DNA of 64,000 nt from Nocardioides ganghwensis (GTDB lineage: Bacteria > Actinomycetota > Actinomycetes > Propionibacteriales > Nocardioidaceae), in contig NZ_JACXYX010000005.1 in assembly GCF_014779655.1 (NCBI RefSeq), positions 186,001 to 250,000 of the forward strand, read 5' to 3'. The position numbers were made by a program, and so were the translations under genes. Shown in pieces: positions 17,221 through 25,985 of the stretch (the first letter of the stretch is position 1; every line of letters begins with the position of its first letter). The notes below the pieces were generated by a model. That model worked only from the letters and a program-made list of their open reading frames with translations. It had not been told where the DNA came from and made no database searches.

Positions 17221-17226
17221 GCCACG

Positions 17227-17232
17227 AGCCTA
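17227..17232 (-). promoter_or_regulatory. -10-like hexamer TAGGCT of the DUF1330 gene
   Basis: It lies six bases upstream of the ATG at 17220 on the minus strand, overlapping the 3' end of the kinase gene. This supports a separate leaderless transcript. Confidence 0.45.
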
Positions 17233-17772
17233 TGCCGGGTGCGGGGGACTCCAGTCGAGCACGGCCTCCACCAGCTCCTGAGGGCTGGCCGCGCTGTCGA
17301 GGCGGAGCACGGGCTGGCCGCGCCCCGCGAGCCACGCGTCGTGGGCAATGCGGCTCCGTCCCTCGAAGGCCGGCTCGTCGTAGCCGCGTGCCCAGGCCAG
17401 GAAGGCCGCCCACGCGTCCTCGTCGAAGCCACGGCCCGCCCGCCGGTGCACCTCTCGCGCCTCGAGGCGGCGCAGTCGCTCGTCGGGGTCGAGGGTCAGG
17501 AAGACGATGGCGTCGCACTCGTCGACGACCGCCTCGCCCCACCCCGTCATCGACCCGGACAGCACCCACGCCTCGCGAGGCACGAACACCTCGCGCATCA
17601 GCGACACCCGTGCCGCCTCGTCGCGCCTCTCGACGTACGGCGGGTCGGTCGGCACCCAGAAGTAGTCGTCCGCGTCGGCGTGCGGAACCGACCAGTGGTC
17701 CGCCAGCGCCCGTGCGAGCGTGCTCGTCCCCGATCCGCTGGCCCCCATCACGTGGAGCTTGCACCGTTGCAT
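17230..17772 (-). CDS. P-loop NTPase, adenylate/shikimate-kinase-like
   Basis: A 180-residue small nucleotide-kinase-fold protein. The Walker A loop is GASGSGTST (10-18), preceded by a short beta strand (KLHVM). A DADDYFWVPTDPPY segment and an Asp-containing strand (CDAIVFLTLDPDERLRRLEAR) match the nucleoside-kinase fold, with a lid rich in arginine. The substrate is unknown; topology resembles uncharacterised adenylate-kinase-like proteins. The ATG at 17772 has GAGGA upstream. A longer frame to 18072 runs antisense through menE and was rejected. It is divergent from menE, with 55 bases between starts. Confidence 0.8.
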   Translation of the reverse strand: MQRCKLHVMGASGSGTSTLARALADHWSVPHADADDYFWVPTDPPYVERRDEAARVSLMREVFVPREAWVLSGSMTGWGEAVVDECDAIVFLTLDPDERLRRLEAREVHRRAGRGFDEDAWAAFLAWARGYDEPAFEGRSRIAHDAWLAGRGQPVLRLDSAASPQELVEAVLDWSPPHPA

Positions 17773-17814
17773 GGCGACATCCTCGCCGCATCGCGCCCGG
17801 ACCTGACGAGCGGC

Positions 17815-17820
17815 TAGCGT
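17815..17820 (+). promoter_or_regulatory. -10-like hexamer TAGCGT of the menE operon
   Basis: It ends seven bases before the menE GTG at 17828, with no RBS between. The same hexamer and spacing occur before the B12-binding gene at 58037. Confidence 0.5.
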
Positions 17821-17827
17821 TCGCGGT

Positions 17828-18847
17828 GTGAGCTTCCTCCGGCCCTCGGACGAGCCCTCCGTCGCGATCCGGCAGCTGTCGCGGTGGCTCGAGGCCGACA
17901 CCCCCGCCCCGCTGCTGATCGAGACCTCCGGGTCCACCGGCCGGCCCAAGGGCGTGGTGGTCCCGCGTCGCGCGGTGCTGGCCAGCGTCGAGGCGTCCGC
18001 GCGCCGGCTCGGCGAGTCCGGTCGGTGGCTGCTCGCCCTGCCGTCGTCGTACGTCGCGGGGGTGCAGGTCATCGTGCGCTCCCTCGTCGCGGGCCACGAG
18101 CCCTACGTCGTGGACGGCCTCGACATCGGCCGCGCGGCGGCCGCCGACCACAGCGACACCCCGACCTTCGTCTCGCTGGTGCCCACCCAGCTGCACCGGA
18201 TCCTGGGCAACCCCGAGCAGGTGGCCGCCCTCGCCCGGTGCCACACGGTCCTCGTCGGCGGTGGCGGGCTCGACGCCGACCTGCGGAGGCGCGCCGAGGA
18301 GCAGGGCGTCAGCCTCGTCGCGACCTACGGGTCGTCCGAGACCGCGGGCGGGTGCGTCTACGACGGCGTCCCGCTCGACGGCGTGGGCGTGACCCTCGGC
18401 GAGGAGGGACGCGTACGGATCGCGGGGCCCACCCTGTTCAGCCACTACCACGACGACCCGGAGCTCACCGCCGCCACGGTGGTCGACGGCTGGTTCCTCA
18501 CCTCCGACGCCGGCCGCTTCGACGAGGACGGCCGGCTGCGGATCACCGGACGCATCGACGACGTCGTCATCAGCGGCGGGGTGAAGATCCCGCTCGCCAC
18601 CGTCGCTGCGCGCCTGCGCGCGCACTGCCTCGTGGAGGAGGCCGAGGTGTTCGGCGTGCCCGATCCCGAGTGGGGCCAGCGGCTCGTCGCCGTCCTGGTC
18701 GGCAGCGTCCCCGACGCCGAGCTGCGCGACTGGATCAGCATGGAGCACCCCCGCTCGTGGGCCCCCCGCGAGTTCCGCCGGGTCGAGCGCCTCCCGCTGC
18801 TGCCCAACGGCAAGGTGGACCGCCTGGCCATCCGGACCGGCCTCTGA
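17828..18847 (+). CDS. menE: o-Succinylbenzoate-CoA ligase
   Basis: MenE activates o-succinylbenzoate to its CoA thioester for menaquinone synthesis. The 339-residue protein is a short ANL-superfamily ligase, as is common for actinobacterial MenE (the N-terminal subdomain is trimmed). Visible motifs are the ATP loop ETSGSTGRPKG (32-42), YGSSETAGG, the hinge region TGRIDDVVISGGVK, and the C-terminal catalytic Lys in LLPNGKVDR. The GTG start follows TAGCGT by 7 bases. The stop overlaps the menC start (TGATG), so menE-menC-menD form a tightly coupled operon. This arrangement makes the assignment firm. Confidence 0.95.
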   Translation: MSFLRPSDEPSVAIRQLSRWLEADTPAPLLIETSGSTGRPKGVVVPRRAVLASVEASARRLGESGRWLLALPSSYVAGVQVIVRSLVAGHEPYVVDGLDIGRAAAADHSDTPTFVSLVPTQLHRILGNPEQVAALARCHTVLVGGGGLDADLRRRAEEQGVSLVATYGSSETAGGCVYDGVPLDGVGVTLGEEGRVRIAGPTLFSHYHDDPELTAATVVDGWFLTSDAGRFDEDGRLRITGRIDDVVISGGVKIPLATVAARLRAHCLVEEAEVFGVPDPEWGQRLVAVLVGSVPDAELRDWISMEHPRSWAPREFRRVERLPLLPNGKVDRLAIRTGL

Positions 18848-19797
18848 TGCGCGACCTGCACGTCTTCTCGATCCCGCTGCGCACGAGGTTCCGCGGCATC
18901 ACCGTGCGCGAGGGCGTGCTGCTGCGCGGCCCGGCCGGCTGGGGGGAGTTCTCGCCCTTCCTCGAGTACGACGACGCCACCTCGCGCCCCTGGCTCGCGT
19001 GCGCGCGCGAGTCGGCCGACGAGGGCTGGCCCGAGCCGGTGCGCGACCTCGTCCCCGTCAACGTGACGGTGCCGGCGACCGACCCCGAGCGGGCACACGC
19101 GGTCGTCGCCGCCGGCGGCTGCCGCACCGCCAAGGTCAAGGTCGCCGAGCGCGGTCAGACGCTCGCCGACGACGTGGCGCGCGTGGAGGCCGTACGCGAC
19201 GCGCTGGGGCCGGACGGCCTCGTGCGGGTGGACGCCAACGGAGGCTGGGACGTCGACGAGGCGGTGCGCGCGATCGCCGCGATCGACCGTGCCGCCGGCG
19301 GGCTGGAGTACGTCGAGCAGCCGGTCATGGCCGTCGAGGACCTCGCTCTCCTGCGCCGGCGCGTCGACGTCCCGGTCGCGGCCGACGAGTCGATCCGCCG
19401 CGCCGAGGACCCCTACCGCGTGCGCGACCTCGAGGCCGCCGACATCGCCGTCCTCAAGGTCCAGCCCCTCGGCGGCGTACGCGCGTGCCTGCGGATCGCC
19501 GAGGACATCGGCCTCCCGGTCGTCGTCTCCAGCGCGATCGAGTCCAGCGTCGGCATCGCGGCCGGGGTCGCGCTCGCCGCCGCCCTGCCGGAGCTGCACC
19601 ACGCGTGCGGGCTGGCCACGGTGCAGATGCTGACCGACGACGTGGCCGTCGAGCCGATGCTGCCGGTCGACGGGATGCTGCGCGTGGCACGCCCTGACGT
19701 GGACGACGAGGCACTCGCCCGGCTCGCGGCGCCGGCCGACCGGGCCGACCACTGGCGCGCCCGGCTGGCGTCGGTGGGGCAGGATCGGCCGACATGA
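18847..19797 (+). CDS. menC: o-Succinylbenzoate synthase
   Basis: MenC dehydrates SHCHC to o-succinylbenzoate. This 316-residue enolase-superfamily enzyme has the expected residues. The KxK motif is K96-V-K98 with K98 as the acid/base. The metal ligands are D129 (VDANGGW), E157 (VEQP) and D180 (ADES), and the second catalytic lysine is K204 (VLKVQPLGG). The ATG overlaps the menE stop by one base, and the stop overlaps the menD ATG by four bases (ATGA). It is a little shorter than many family members, as is usual in actinobacteria. The function is supported by both residues and neighbours. Confidence 0.96.
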   Translation: MRDLHVFSIPLRTRFRGITVREGVLLRGPAGWGEFSPFLEYDDATSRPWLACARESADEGWPEPVRDLVPVNVTVPATDPERAHAVVAAGGCRTAKVKVAERGQTLADDVARVEAVRDALGPDGLVRVDANGGWDVDEAVRAIAAIDRAAGGLEYVEQPVMAVEDLALLRRRVDVPVAADESIRRAEDPYRVRDLEAADIAVLKVQPLGGVRACLRIAEDIGLPVVVSSAIESSVGIAAGVALAAALPELHHACGLATVQMLTDDVAVEPMLPVDGMLRVARPDVDDEALARLAAPADRADHWRARLASVGQDRPT

Positions 19798-21395
19798 CCA
19801 ACCCCTCGACGCGGCTCGCCCGCACGGTGGTGACCGCGCTCCGCGGGTCCGGCGTGCGCGAGGTCGTGATCGCCCCGGGCTCGCGCAACGCGCCGCTCTC
19901 CTTCGCGCTGTACGACGCCGCGCAGGCGGGCGTCCTGCGCCTCCACACGCGGATCGACGAGCGTACGGCGGGGTTCCTCGCCCTCGGCCTGGCCAAGGTC
20001 GGCAACCGGCCCGCCGCCGTCACCTGCACCTCCGGCACCGCCGTCGCCCACCTCCTCCCCGCCGTGATGGAGGCCGCCCACGCCGGCGTCCCGCTCGTCG
20101 TGGTCACGGCCGACCGTCCCGCGCGGCTGCGCGGCACCGGCGCCAACCAGACCACCGACCAGGCCGGGATCTTCGGCACGTTCGCGCCGACGCTCGACGT
20201 GGCGGTCGCCGATCTCGAGGAGCTGCTGGCCTTCGTCCGCACCCACGACTTCCGGCGGCCCGTGCACCTCAACGTCCAGCTCGACGACCCGCTGCTGCCC
20301 GACGACGGCTGGGAGGTCGGTGAGGTCGCCGAGTGGGAGGGGACCCCGACCACCCGCGGACCGCGGGACCACCTCCTCGGTCTCGGTCCTCGCACCGTCG
20401 TGGTGGCCGGCGACGACGCCGGTCCGCCGGCCCGCCAGCTGGCGGAGCGCGCAGGCTGGCCGCTGCTGGCCGAGCCGTCCAGCGGCTGCCGCACCGGCGA
20501 CAGCGTGATCCGCACCTACCGGCTGCTCCTGGCCGGCGAGCTCGGCCGCCAGGTCGAGCGGGTGGTCGTGTTCGGCCACCCGACCCTCTCCCGACCGGTC
20601 TCGCGCCTGCTCGCCCGCGACGACGTGGAGGTCGTGTCGGTGCGGCCCCGCGGCATGTGGCCGGACCGACCGTTCCCGGTCGCCGGTGAGCACGAGGCGA
20701 TCCGCGTCGACGGGCCGGACGACCCCGCCTGGTTCGAGGCGTGGCGCGACGCGGACCGGGCGACCTCCCGGGACCTCGACCGGCTCCTCGCCGCCGAGCC
20801 CGACCTCACGCCCCACGAGGTGGCCGGCGCGGTCAGTCGCGCCCTGCCGCCGCGCGGGCTGCTCGTCGTCGGGGCGTCCAACCCGGTCCGCGACCTCGAC
20901 CTGATGGTCGCGCCCTACGACGTGGGCGGGCGCCGCAAGGTGATCGCCAACCGCGGGCTGGCCGGCATCGACGGCACCACGTCGAGCGCGATCGGAGCCG
21001 CGCTCGGGCGGCCCCGGTCCTCGCGCGCGTTCGCGCTGATGGGCGACGTGACCTTCCTGCACGACACGACGGGCCTGTTCCTCGGGCCGCGCGAGGAGCG
21101 TCCCGACCTGACGATCGTGGTCGTCAACGACGACGGCGGCTCGATCTTCGCCACGCTCGAGCAGGGCGCCCCCGAGCACGCCGACCGCTTCGACACGCTG
21201 TTCGGCACGCCGCACGGCGTCGACGTCGCGAGCCTGTGCGCGGCCGCACGGGTGCCGCACCTGCGGGTCACCGGCCTGCCCGAGCTCGAGCAAGCGCTCG
21301 CCTCGCCCAACGGCGGCATCGAGGTCGTCGAGGCGCGCGTACGCCGCGACGACCGCCGGGCACTGGACGAGAAGATCCGCGCGCTGGCCCCCTGA
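19794..21395 (+). CDS. menD: SEPHCHC synthase (MenD), thiamine diphosphate enzyme
   Basis: MenD adds the succinic semialdehyde unit from 2-oxoglutarate to isochorismate, the first committed step of the classical menaquinone route. The 533-residue protein has the N-terminal ThDP-binding half with the SGTAVAH and GANQTTDQ segments. A middle Rossmann-like domain follows. The C-terminal half has the modified GDG motif (MGDVTFLHD ... NDDGGSIF) that binds Mg-ThDP. The ATG overlaps menC. Isochorismate would be supplied by the enzyme at 23.4-24.7 kb. The 3' end carries one arm of a long inverted repeat (21374-21414) likely to end transcription. Confidence 0.96.
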   Translation: MTNPSTRLARTVVTALRGSGVREVVIAPGSRNAPLSFALYDAAQAGVLRLHTRIDERTAGFLALGLAKVGNRPAAVTCTSGTAVAHLLPAVMEAAHAGVPLVVVTADRPARLRGTGANQTTDQAGIFGTFAPTLDVAVADLEELLAFVRTHDFRRPVHLNVQLDDPLLPDDGWEVGEVAEWEGTPTTRGPRDHLLGLGPRTVVVAGDDAGPPARQLAERAGWPLLAEPSSGCRTGDSVIRTYRLLLAGELGRQVERVVVFGHPTLSRPVSRLLARDDVEVVSVRPRGMWPDRPFPVAGEHEAIRVDGPDDPAWFEAWRDADRATSRDLDRLLAAEPDLTPHEVAGAVSRALPPRGLLVVGASNPVRDLDLMVAPYDVGGRRKVIANRGLAGIDGTTSSAIGAALGRPRSSRAFALMGDVTFLHDTTGLFLGPREERPDLTIVVVNDDGGSIFATLEQGAPEHADRFDTLFGTPHGVDVASLCAAARVPHLRVTGLPELEQALASPNGGIEVVEARVRRDDRRALDEKIRALAP

Positions 21396-21414
21396 GGGGA
21401 CCAACGCGCGGATC
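21374..21414. terminator. Bidirectional terminator between menD and the GH16 gene
   Basis: Perfect 10-base arms GATCCGCGCG (21374-21383) and CGCGCGGATC (21405-21414) enclose a second G/C stem. One arm lies inside the menD coding end. The genes on both sides are convergent. No T-run follows, as is usual in high-GC actinobacteria. Confidence 0.6.
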
Positions 21415-21440
21415 GTGGTGGTGCCTGGCTGCTCAGCCGA

Positions 21441-22640
21441 TCAGGACTGCGGGGTCTCCCACACGCGGACCCAGTCGACGTACATGTGCTGCGGCAGCTT
21501 CTTGTCCGACATCTCCAGCGCCTCGTAGTCGGAGGCGAGCAGGCTCAGGATGAGGTACTGCTGCTCCTTGGAGACGCGGGCCGACGTGCGCCAGGTCTCC
21601 TTGCCGTCGATGTAGAAGACGATCTTGCTCGGGTCCCACTTGACGGAGAAGACGTGGTAGTTCTTCGACCAGCCGTCGCGCTTGTTGTCGAGGAAGGACC
21701 TCGAGTCCTTGATCCACGAGCCGGTCTTGATCAGGCGCTTGCCCTTGTACCAGTGGATGAAGCTGGTCAGGCCGCCCTGCGGGTGCTTGTCGCCGAAGTA
21801 CTCGATGACGTCGATCTCGTGGCCGTCGGAGTGCGGGCCGTTCTCGTTGGTCGGCTGCGACCAGAAGCTGGCGTGCTGGCCCTGGCTCTTGTGCATCTTG
21901 ATGCGGGCCGCGGCGACGCCGTACTTGAAGTCGAAGCCGCCGTTGGTGCCGACGTGGCCGTTGAGGCGGTAGGCGATCTTCTTCTTGAGCTTGCGCGACT
22001 TCGCCAGGCACTTGCCCTTCTTGGCGCGGTCCTTGATGACGCTCAGGCGCAGGGCGCCGCCGGTGACCTTGACGGCCTTCGGGTCGCCCTTGGAGCACTT
22101 GCGCTTGCTGGTCGGCTCGTAGTCCTGGCCGCGCATGCTCCACACCGGGCTCAGCGTGCTGCCGGAGAACTCGTCGGTGAACGTCGGGACCAGCCACTGC
22201 GAGGTGTCGGCGGTCTTGCTGGTGACCTTCTTGAGGCCCTTGAACTTCATCGCGGTGACCCGGTAGGTCACGGCCGCGCCGCCCTTGGAGACGACGGCCG
22301 AGAAGTGGGCCCGGCCGGACTTCTCCTGCTTGGCGGTGCCGACCTTCTTCCAGGACGACCCGTTGAGCTGCTCGAGGACGACCTTGCGGCCGACCTTGAC
22401 CGGCTTGATGGTGGCGGTGACGCCGGCCTTGGCCTTGTCAGGGCTGGCGGTGCGCTTGCCCTGCTGGACGATCTGCGGGAGCACCTCCAGGGAGATCTTC
22501 TGGCTGGCCTTCTTGGTCACCGACGTCGACGCGGGGCGAGCCGCGGAGTCGGAGGCCGAGCCGGTCTCGACCGTCAGGAGCAGGGACGCGGGCAGGAGCA
22601 GCGCGGTGACGCTGCCTGCGAGCACGCGGCGTGCAGACAT
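21441..22640 (-). CDS. Secreted glycoside hydrolase family 16 protein (beta-glucanase type)
   Basis: A 399-residue exported enzyme predicted to cut beta-1,3/1,4-glucans or related polysaccharides. The signal peptide is about residues 1-30 (MSARRVLAGSVTALLLPASL). A beta-sandwich-like linker domain of about 110 Lys-rich residues comes next (31-145). The GH16 catalytic domain spans about 152-399, with the EIDVIE motif (E275, D277, E280) giving the nucleophile, helper Asp and acid/base. A DEFSGSTLSPVWSM start segment and a C-terminal MYVDWVRVWE strand complete the fold. The ATG at 22640 begins the signal peptide; the frame is open to 23348 but only antisense to the next gene. The high Lys content (many AAG codons) differs from the neighbours. 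Confidence 0.92.
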   Translation of the reverse strand: MSARRVLAGSVTALLLPASLLLTVETGSASDSAARPASTSVTKKASQKISLEVLPQIVQQGKRTASPDKAKAGVTATIKPVKVGRKVVLEQLNGSSWKKVGTAKQEKSGRAHFSAVVSKGGAAVTYRVTAMKFKGLKKVTSKTADTSQWLVPTFTDEFSGSTLSPVWSMRGQDYEPTSKRKCSKGDPKAVKVTGGALRLSVIKDRAKKGKCLAKSRKLKKKIAYRLNGHVGTNGGFDFKYGVAAARIKMHKSQGQHASFWSQPTNENGPHSDGHEIDVIEYFGDKHPQGGLTSFIHWYKGKRLIKTGSWIKDSRSFLDNKRDGWSKNYHVFSVKWDPSKIVFYIDGKETWRTSARVSKEQQYLILSLLASDYEALEMSDKKLPQHMYVDWVRVWETPQS

Positions 22641-22763
22641 GTAGGACTCTCTTCGTCTCGGGTGCGATTGGTGATTCCCCCAGGGCACTCCACCCGTCGG
22701 AGGCGGCCCCACCTTAACCTTCCGTCCCTCCCGTCGGACGATTCGGCGCGATCTCGACGCGCC

Positions 22764-22769
22764 TAGGGT
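22764..22769 (+). promoter_or_regulatory. -10-like hexamer TAGGGT of the metallo-hydrolase gene
   Basis: It ends six bases before the ATG at 22776. The intervening GGGGTC is too close to act as a normal ribosome site. The layout fits a leaderless transcript. Confidence 0.45.
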
Positions 22770-22775
22770 GGGGTC

Positions 22776-23411
22776 ATGCGGATCACCAAGTTCGGCCACG
22801 CGTGCGTGCGGGTCCAGGGAGACGGCGGCGTCGTGGTCATCGACCCAGGGGTGTTCACCGACGCCTCCGCCCTCGACGGGGCGGACGCCGTGCTGATCAC
22901 CCACGAGCACGCCGACCACGTGCACTCCGACCACCTGCGGGAGCGCGACGTACCGATCTGGACGATCGCCGCCGTGGAGCGGCTGCTGCGCGAGCAGGCG
23001 CCCGACGTGGCCGCGCGGGTCACGGTCGTACGCCCCGGCGACAGGCTCGAGGTCGCGGGCACCGCCGTGCAGGTGGTGGGCGAGAAGCACGCGGTGATCC
23101 ACCCCGACTACGACCGGTTCGACAACTCCGGCTACGTCCTCGAGTCGGGCGGGGCCAGCGTCTACCACCCGGGCGACGCACTGACACCGCCCGGCCGCGC
23201 GGTCGACGTCCTCCTCGCGCCGGTGAGCGCACCGTGGCTGAAGGTCAGCGAGGCCGTCGACTTCGTGCGCGAGGTCGCCGCCCCCAGGTCGCTGGCGATC
23301 CACGACCGCGTCTACAGCGACATCGGGCTCGACATGGTCGCCACCCACATGGGCAACCTGCTGCCCGAGGGGCAGGCCTTCGAGCGGCGCGACCCCGGCC
23401 AGGACCTCTGA
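22776..23411 (+). CDS. Metallo-beta-lactamase-fold hydrolase
   Basis: A 211-residue stand-alone MBL-fold protein. The metal motif HxHxDH is H43-E-H45-A-D47-H48, and a later Asp/His pair lies in VYHPGDAL and AIHDRVYSD. It resembles the UlaG/UPF0173 group of metal-dependent hydrolases; the substrate is unknown. The ATG is preceded by TAGGGT at 6 bases. It ends one base before the convergent isochorismate synthase gene. No operon partner is evident. Confidence 0.85.
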   Translation: MRITKFGHACVRVQGDGGVVVIDPGVFTDASALDGADAVLITHEHADHVHSDHLRERDVPIWTIAAVERLLREQAPDVAARVTVVRPGDRLEVAGTAVQVVGEKHAVIHPDYDRFDNSGYVLESGGASVYHPGDALTPPGRAVDVLLAPVSAPWLKVSEAVDFVREVAAPRSLAIHDRVYSDIGLDMVATHMGNLLPEGQAFERRDPGQDL

Positions 23412-23412
23412 C

Positions 23413-24666
23413 TCAGTCGGCCTCGAGGGCGTCGCGGACCGGCACGAACTTGGCCTGCGACTCGGCCAGCTCGGCCTCGGGGTCGGAGCTCGCCACGATG
23501 CCGCAGCCGGCGAAGAGGCGTACGCCGCGGTCGGTGACCATCGCCGAACGCAGCGCGATGCCCCACTCGCCGTCGCCGGAGGCGTCCATCCAGCCCACCG
23601 GGCCGGCGTAGCGGTCGCGCGGCATCCCCTCGATCTCCGCGATGAGGCGCGTCGCCTCGGGGGTGGGGGTGCCGCCCACGGCGGCCGAGGGGTGCAGCGA
23701 CTCGGCGAGCTGGAGCGACGTCGCGACGTCGTGGACGACGCCGTTCACGTCGGTGGCCAGGTGCATCACGTTGGGCAGGTGCAGGACGAACGGCGCCTCC
23801 GGCACGTTCATCGACGAGCAGTGCGGCTCGAGCGCGTCGGCGACCGAGCGCACGGCGTACTCGTGCTCCTCGAGGTCCTTCGACGACCGGGCCAGGGTCG
23901 CGGCCAGCGCCAGGTCGCGCTCGTCGTCGCCCGTACGCCGGATGGTGCCCGCGAGCACGCGGGAGGTCACCAGGCCGCGCTCGCGCCGGACCAGCATCTC
24001 GGGGGTGGCGCCGAAGAGGCCGTCGACGTGGAACGTCCAGCACATCTCGTACTGCGAGGCGAGGCGGCGCAGCGGCCAGCGGACGTCGAGCGGCTCGTCG
24101 GTGGTGGCGATGAGGTCACGGGCGAGGACGACCTTCTCGAGGTCGCCGGCGCCGATGCGACGCACCGCCTCGGCGACCACCGACATCCACTCCTCGCCGT
24201 TGCGGGCCCCGTCGGAGAAGACCAGTCCCACCGGCGCGGCCGGGGCCGGCGTGGGCGCGAGCGTCGGGGCGTCGACGGACACCGTCGTCAGCCACGTCCG
24301 GTCACCGCGCCGGCCGACGACGACCTGGGGGATCACGAGCACGGAGTCGCCGGGCTCGTCGGCGAAGGCGAACGTGCCGAAGCAGACGGGGCCGGTGCCG
24401 GGCTCGCCGACGTGGTCCTCGACGTCGGCTCGCGCGACGGTCTCCGACCACCACTTCACCGCGTCGCTGAACCGGGTCGGGCCGGAGGTCTCGAGACGGG
24501 CGGCGACACCCCAGCCGACCAGGCCCTCGCCGCGGCGCAGCCAGCTCACCGGCTGCTCGCGGGGGAGCAGGTCGAGGAGCGGGAGGTCCGCCAGGTCCAC
24601 GGGGACCGTGCGCACGACAAGCGGCGCAGCAGGTCCGGGGGAGGGAGCGGACGCGGGGGTCGTCAC
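23413..24666 (-). CDS. menF: Isochorismate synthase (menaquinone type)
   Basis: A chorismate-utilising enzyme of about 417 residues that converts chorismate to isochorismate, the MenD substrate. Hallmarks are the GDLEKVVLAR segment with the catalytic Lys, PEMLVRRERGLVTSRVLAGT, the SSKDLEEHEYAV segment, HPSAAVGGTPTPEA and the final FAGCGIVASSDPEAE. The GTG at 24666 was chosen because TAGGCT ends 8 bases before it; a GTG 27 bases further upstream would place the promoter inside the gene. The gene is convergent with the MBL gene. An EntC/DhbC role in siderophore synthesis is an alternative, but no siderophore genes are near while menE-C-D are. Confidence 0.9.
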   Translation of the reverse strand: MTTPASAPSPGPAAPLVVRTVPVDLADLPLLDLLPREQPVSWLRRGEGLVGWGVAARLETSGPTRFSDAVKWWSETVARADVEDHVGEPGTGPVCFGTFAFADEPGDSVLVIPQVVVGRRGDRTWLTTVSVDAPTLAPTPAPAAPVGLVFSDGARNGEEWMSVVAEAVRRIGAGDLEKVVLARDLIATTDEPLDVRWPLRRLASQYEMCWTFHVDGLFGATPEMLVRRERGLVTSRVLAGTIRRTGDDERDLALAATLARSSKDLEEHEYAVRSVADALEPHCSSMNVPEAPFVLHLPNVMHLATDVNGVVHDVATSLQLAESLHPSAAVGGTPTPEATRLIAEIEGMPRDRYAGPVGWMDASGDGEWGIALRSAMVTDRGVRLFAGCGIVASSDPEAELAESQAKFVPVRDALEAD

Positions 24667-24674
24667 GAAGGGGG

Positions 24675-24680
24675 AGCCTA
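24675..24680 (-). promoter_or_regulatory. -10-like hexamer TAGGCT of menF
   Basis: It lies eight bases upstream of the GTG at 24666 on the minus strand and decides the start chosen for menF. Confidence 0.4.
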
Positions 24681-24784
24681 CGCCCGGGCGCACAGCGCGG
24701 TGACGTGAGATCGGCCAAACGGCGAACAGGAGAGGCGTACGTCACCTACCTTGCTTCGACACAGCGAGCCATCTAGGAGCCACC

Positions 24785-25972
24785 GTGCCTGTCGACGAAT
24801 CTCCTCTCGTCCGGTTGGAGCGGCACGCGCGCAACCGCGCGCTCGAGGTCGCGGTGATGGAGCAGCGGGGCGGGGTCTGGTCGTCGCTGACGTGGAACGA
24901 GCTCTACCGCCGGGTGATCGACGGCGCCGCCGGCATGATCGAGGCCGGGGTGAACCCGGGCCAGGTGGTGGTGATCCGCGTCCCGACCGGCGTCCGGCAG
25001 CTCGAGCTCGAGCTCGCCACCCGCCTCGCGGGCGCGGTGCCGCTGCTGCTGCCCGACGAGCTCGACGCCGCCGAGGTGGGACGGCTCCTCGACGAGGTCC
25101 AGGTGCGCCTGGTCGTGGTGGACGAGGAGAGCCGGCTGGCACTGTTGCGCCGCGCCGCGCTGGCCGACGCGCAGCTCTTCGAGTGCGACGACCGCTCGTG
25201 GGAGCGGCTGCGGGGCATGGGCCTCGAGCGCCGCAAGCGCCAGCCCGACCTGCTGACCTGGGTGGCGGGCGCCCGTACGGGGGCCGCGTCCGGCGCGGTG
25301 CTCGGCCTGCCCCGCGAGAAGAGTCTCGCCTGGCTGTTCCGTCCCGAGTGCTCGGGCACCCTGTCCGACCTGACCGGCGACGACGTCGTGCTGCTGACCG
25401 GCGCGGCGACCGACCGCTTCACGACCGTCGCGCGTGACGCCCACCTCACCTCCGGGTGCGCGCTCGCCTGGGTGGAGTCGCCCGCGCAGCTCGAGGCGGC
25501 GCTCACCCACGTCGCACCCACCCACGTCCTGCTCGACCACGCCAGCGCCCGGGCGCTGGAGGACCTGCTCGAGGCAGGCACCGTCGACGGTGTCGCGTGG
25601 CACCCGACGCCGCGCGACGTGCTCGACGCGATGTCCGCGCAGGTGGCCGAGGCCCGGCTGGGCTCGCGCGCGCGAAAGCTCGCCGCGGACGTCGCGGCGC
25701 TCAGGCCCTGGTGGGGCGGCCGGCTGCGCGTGCTGGTGCTCGACACCCGCGTCAACCGGACGATCAGCGGCCTCGCGACCTCGCTCGGCTTCCGGATCGG
25801 CCGGATCGCCCACCACCCCGCGGTCAAGCTCGAGCTGTCCCGCGAGTACGCCGTGGTGCAGGTCCCGGCGGCATCCCGGGTCGAGGCGGCCGACGCGTCG
25901 CTCCCGCGCCGTGGTCGTGCGGGCGAGGGCCTCGACACCGCCTTCTCCCTGGCGGGCTCGCCGGGCGCCTGA
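24785..25972 (+). CDS. ANL-superfamily (AMP-binding)-like protein lacking the ATP loop
   Basis: A 395-residue protein whose first 130 residues read like the N-terminal domain of acyl-CoA synthetases: the opening SPLVRLERHARNRALEVAV, the LTWNELYRRVIDGAAGMIEAG segment and GQVVVIRVPTG. The middle (FTTVARDAHLTSG, THVLLDHASAR) and the PWWGGRLRVLVLDTRVN segment echo the same fold. However, the Ser/Thr/Gly-rich ATP loop, the YG-x-TE motif and the C-terminal catalytic Lys domain are not visible, so adenylation is unlikely. GGAGCC upstream of the GTG at 24785 is a modest ribosome site. It is divergent from menF and convergent with the L,D-transpeptidase gene. It could be a diverged FadD-type protein with a binding role. 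Function unknown. Confidence 0.7.
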   Translation: MPVDESPLVRLERHARNRALEVAVMEQRGGVWSSLTWNELYRRVIDGAAGMIEAGVNPGQVVVIRVPTGVRQLELELATRLAGAVPLLLPDELDAAEVGRLLDEVQVRLVVVDEESRLALLRRAALADAQLFECDDRSWERLRGMGLERRKRQPDLLTWVAGARTGAASGAVLGLPREKSLAWLFRPECSGTLSDLTGDDVVLLTGAATDRFTTVARDAHLTSGCALAWVESPAQLEAALTHVAPTHVLLDHASARALEDLLEAGTVDGVAWHPTPRDVLDAMSAQVAEARLGSRARKLAADVAALRPWWGGRLRVLVLDTRVNRTISGLATSLGFRIGRIAHHPAVKLELSREYAVVQVPAASRVEAADASLPRRGRAGEGLDTAFSLAGSPGA

Positions 25973-25985
25973 GCGGGCCCGGGGT

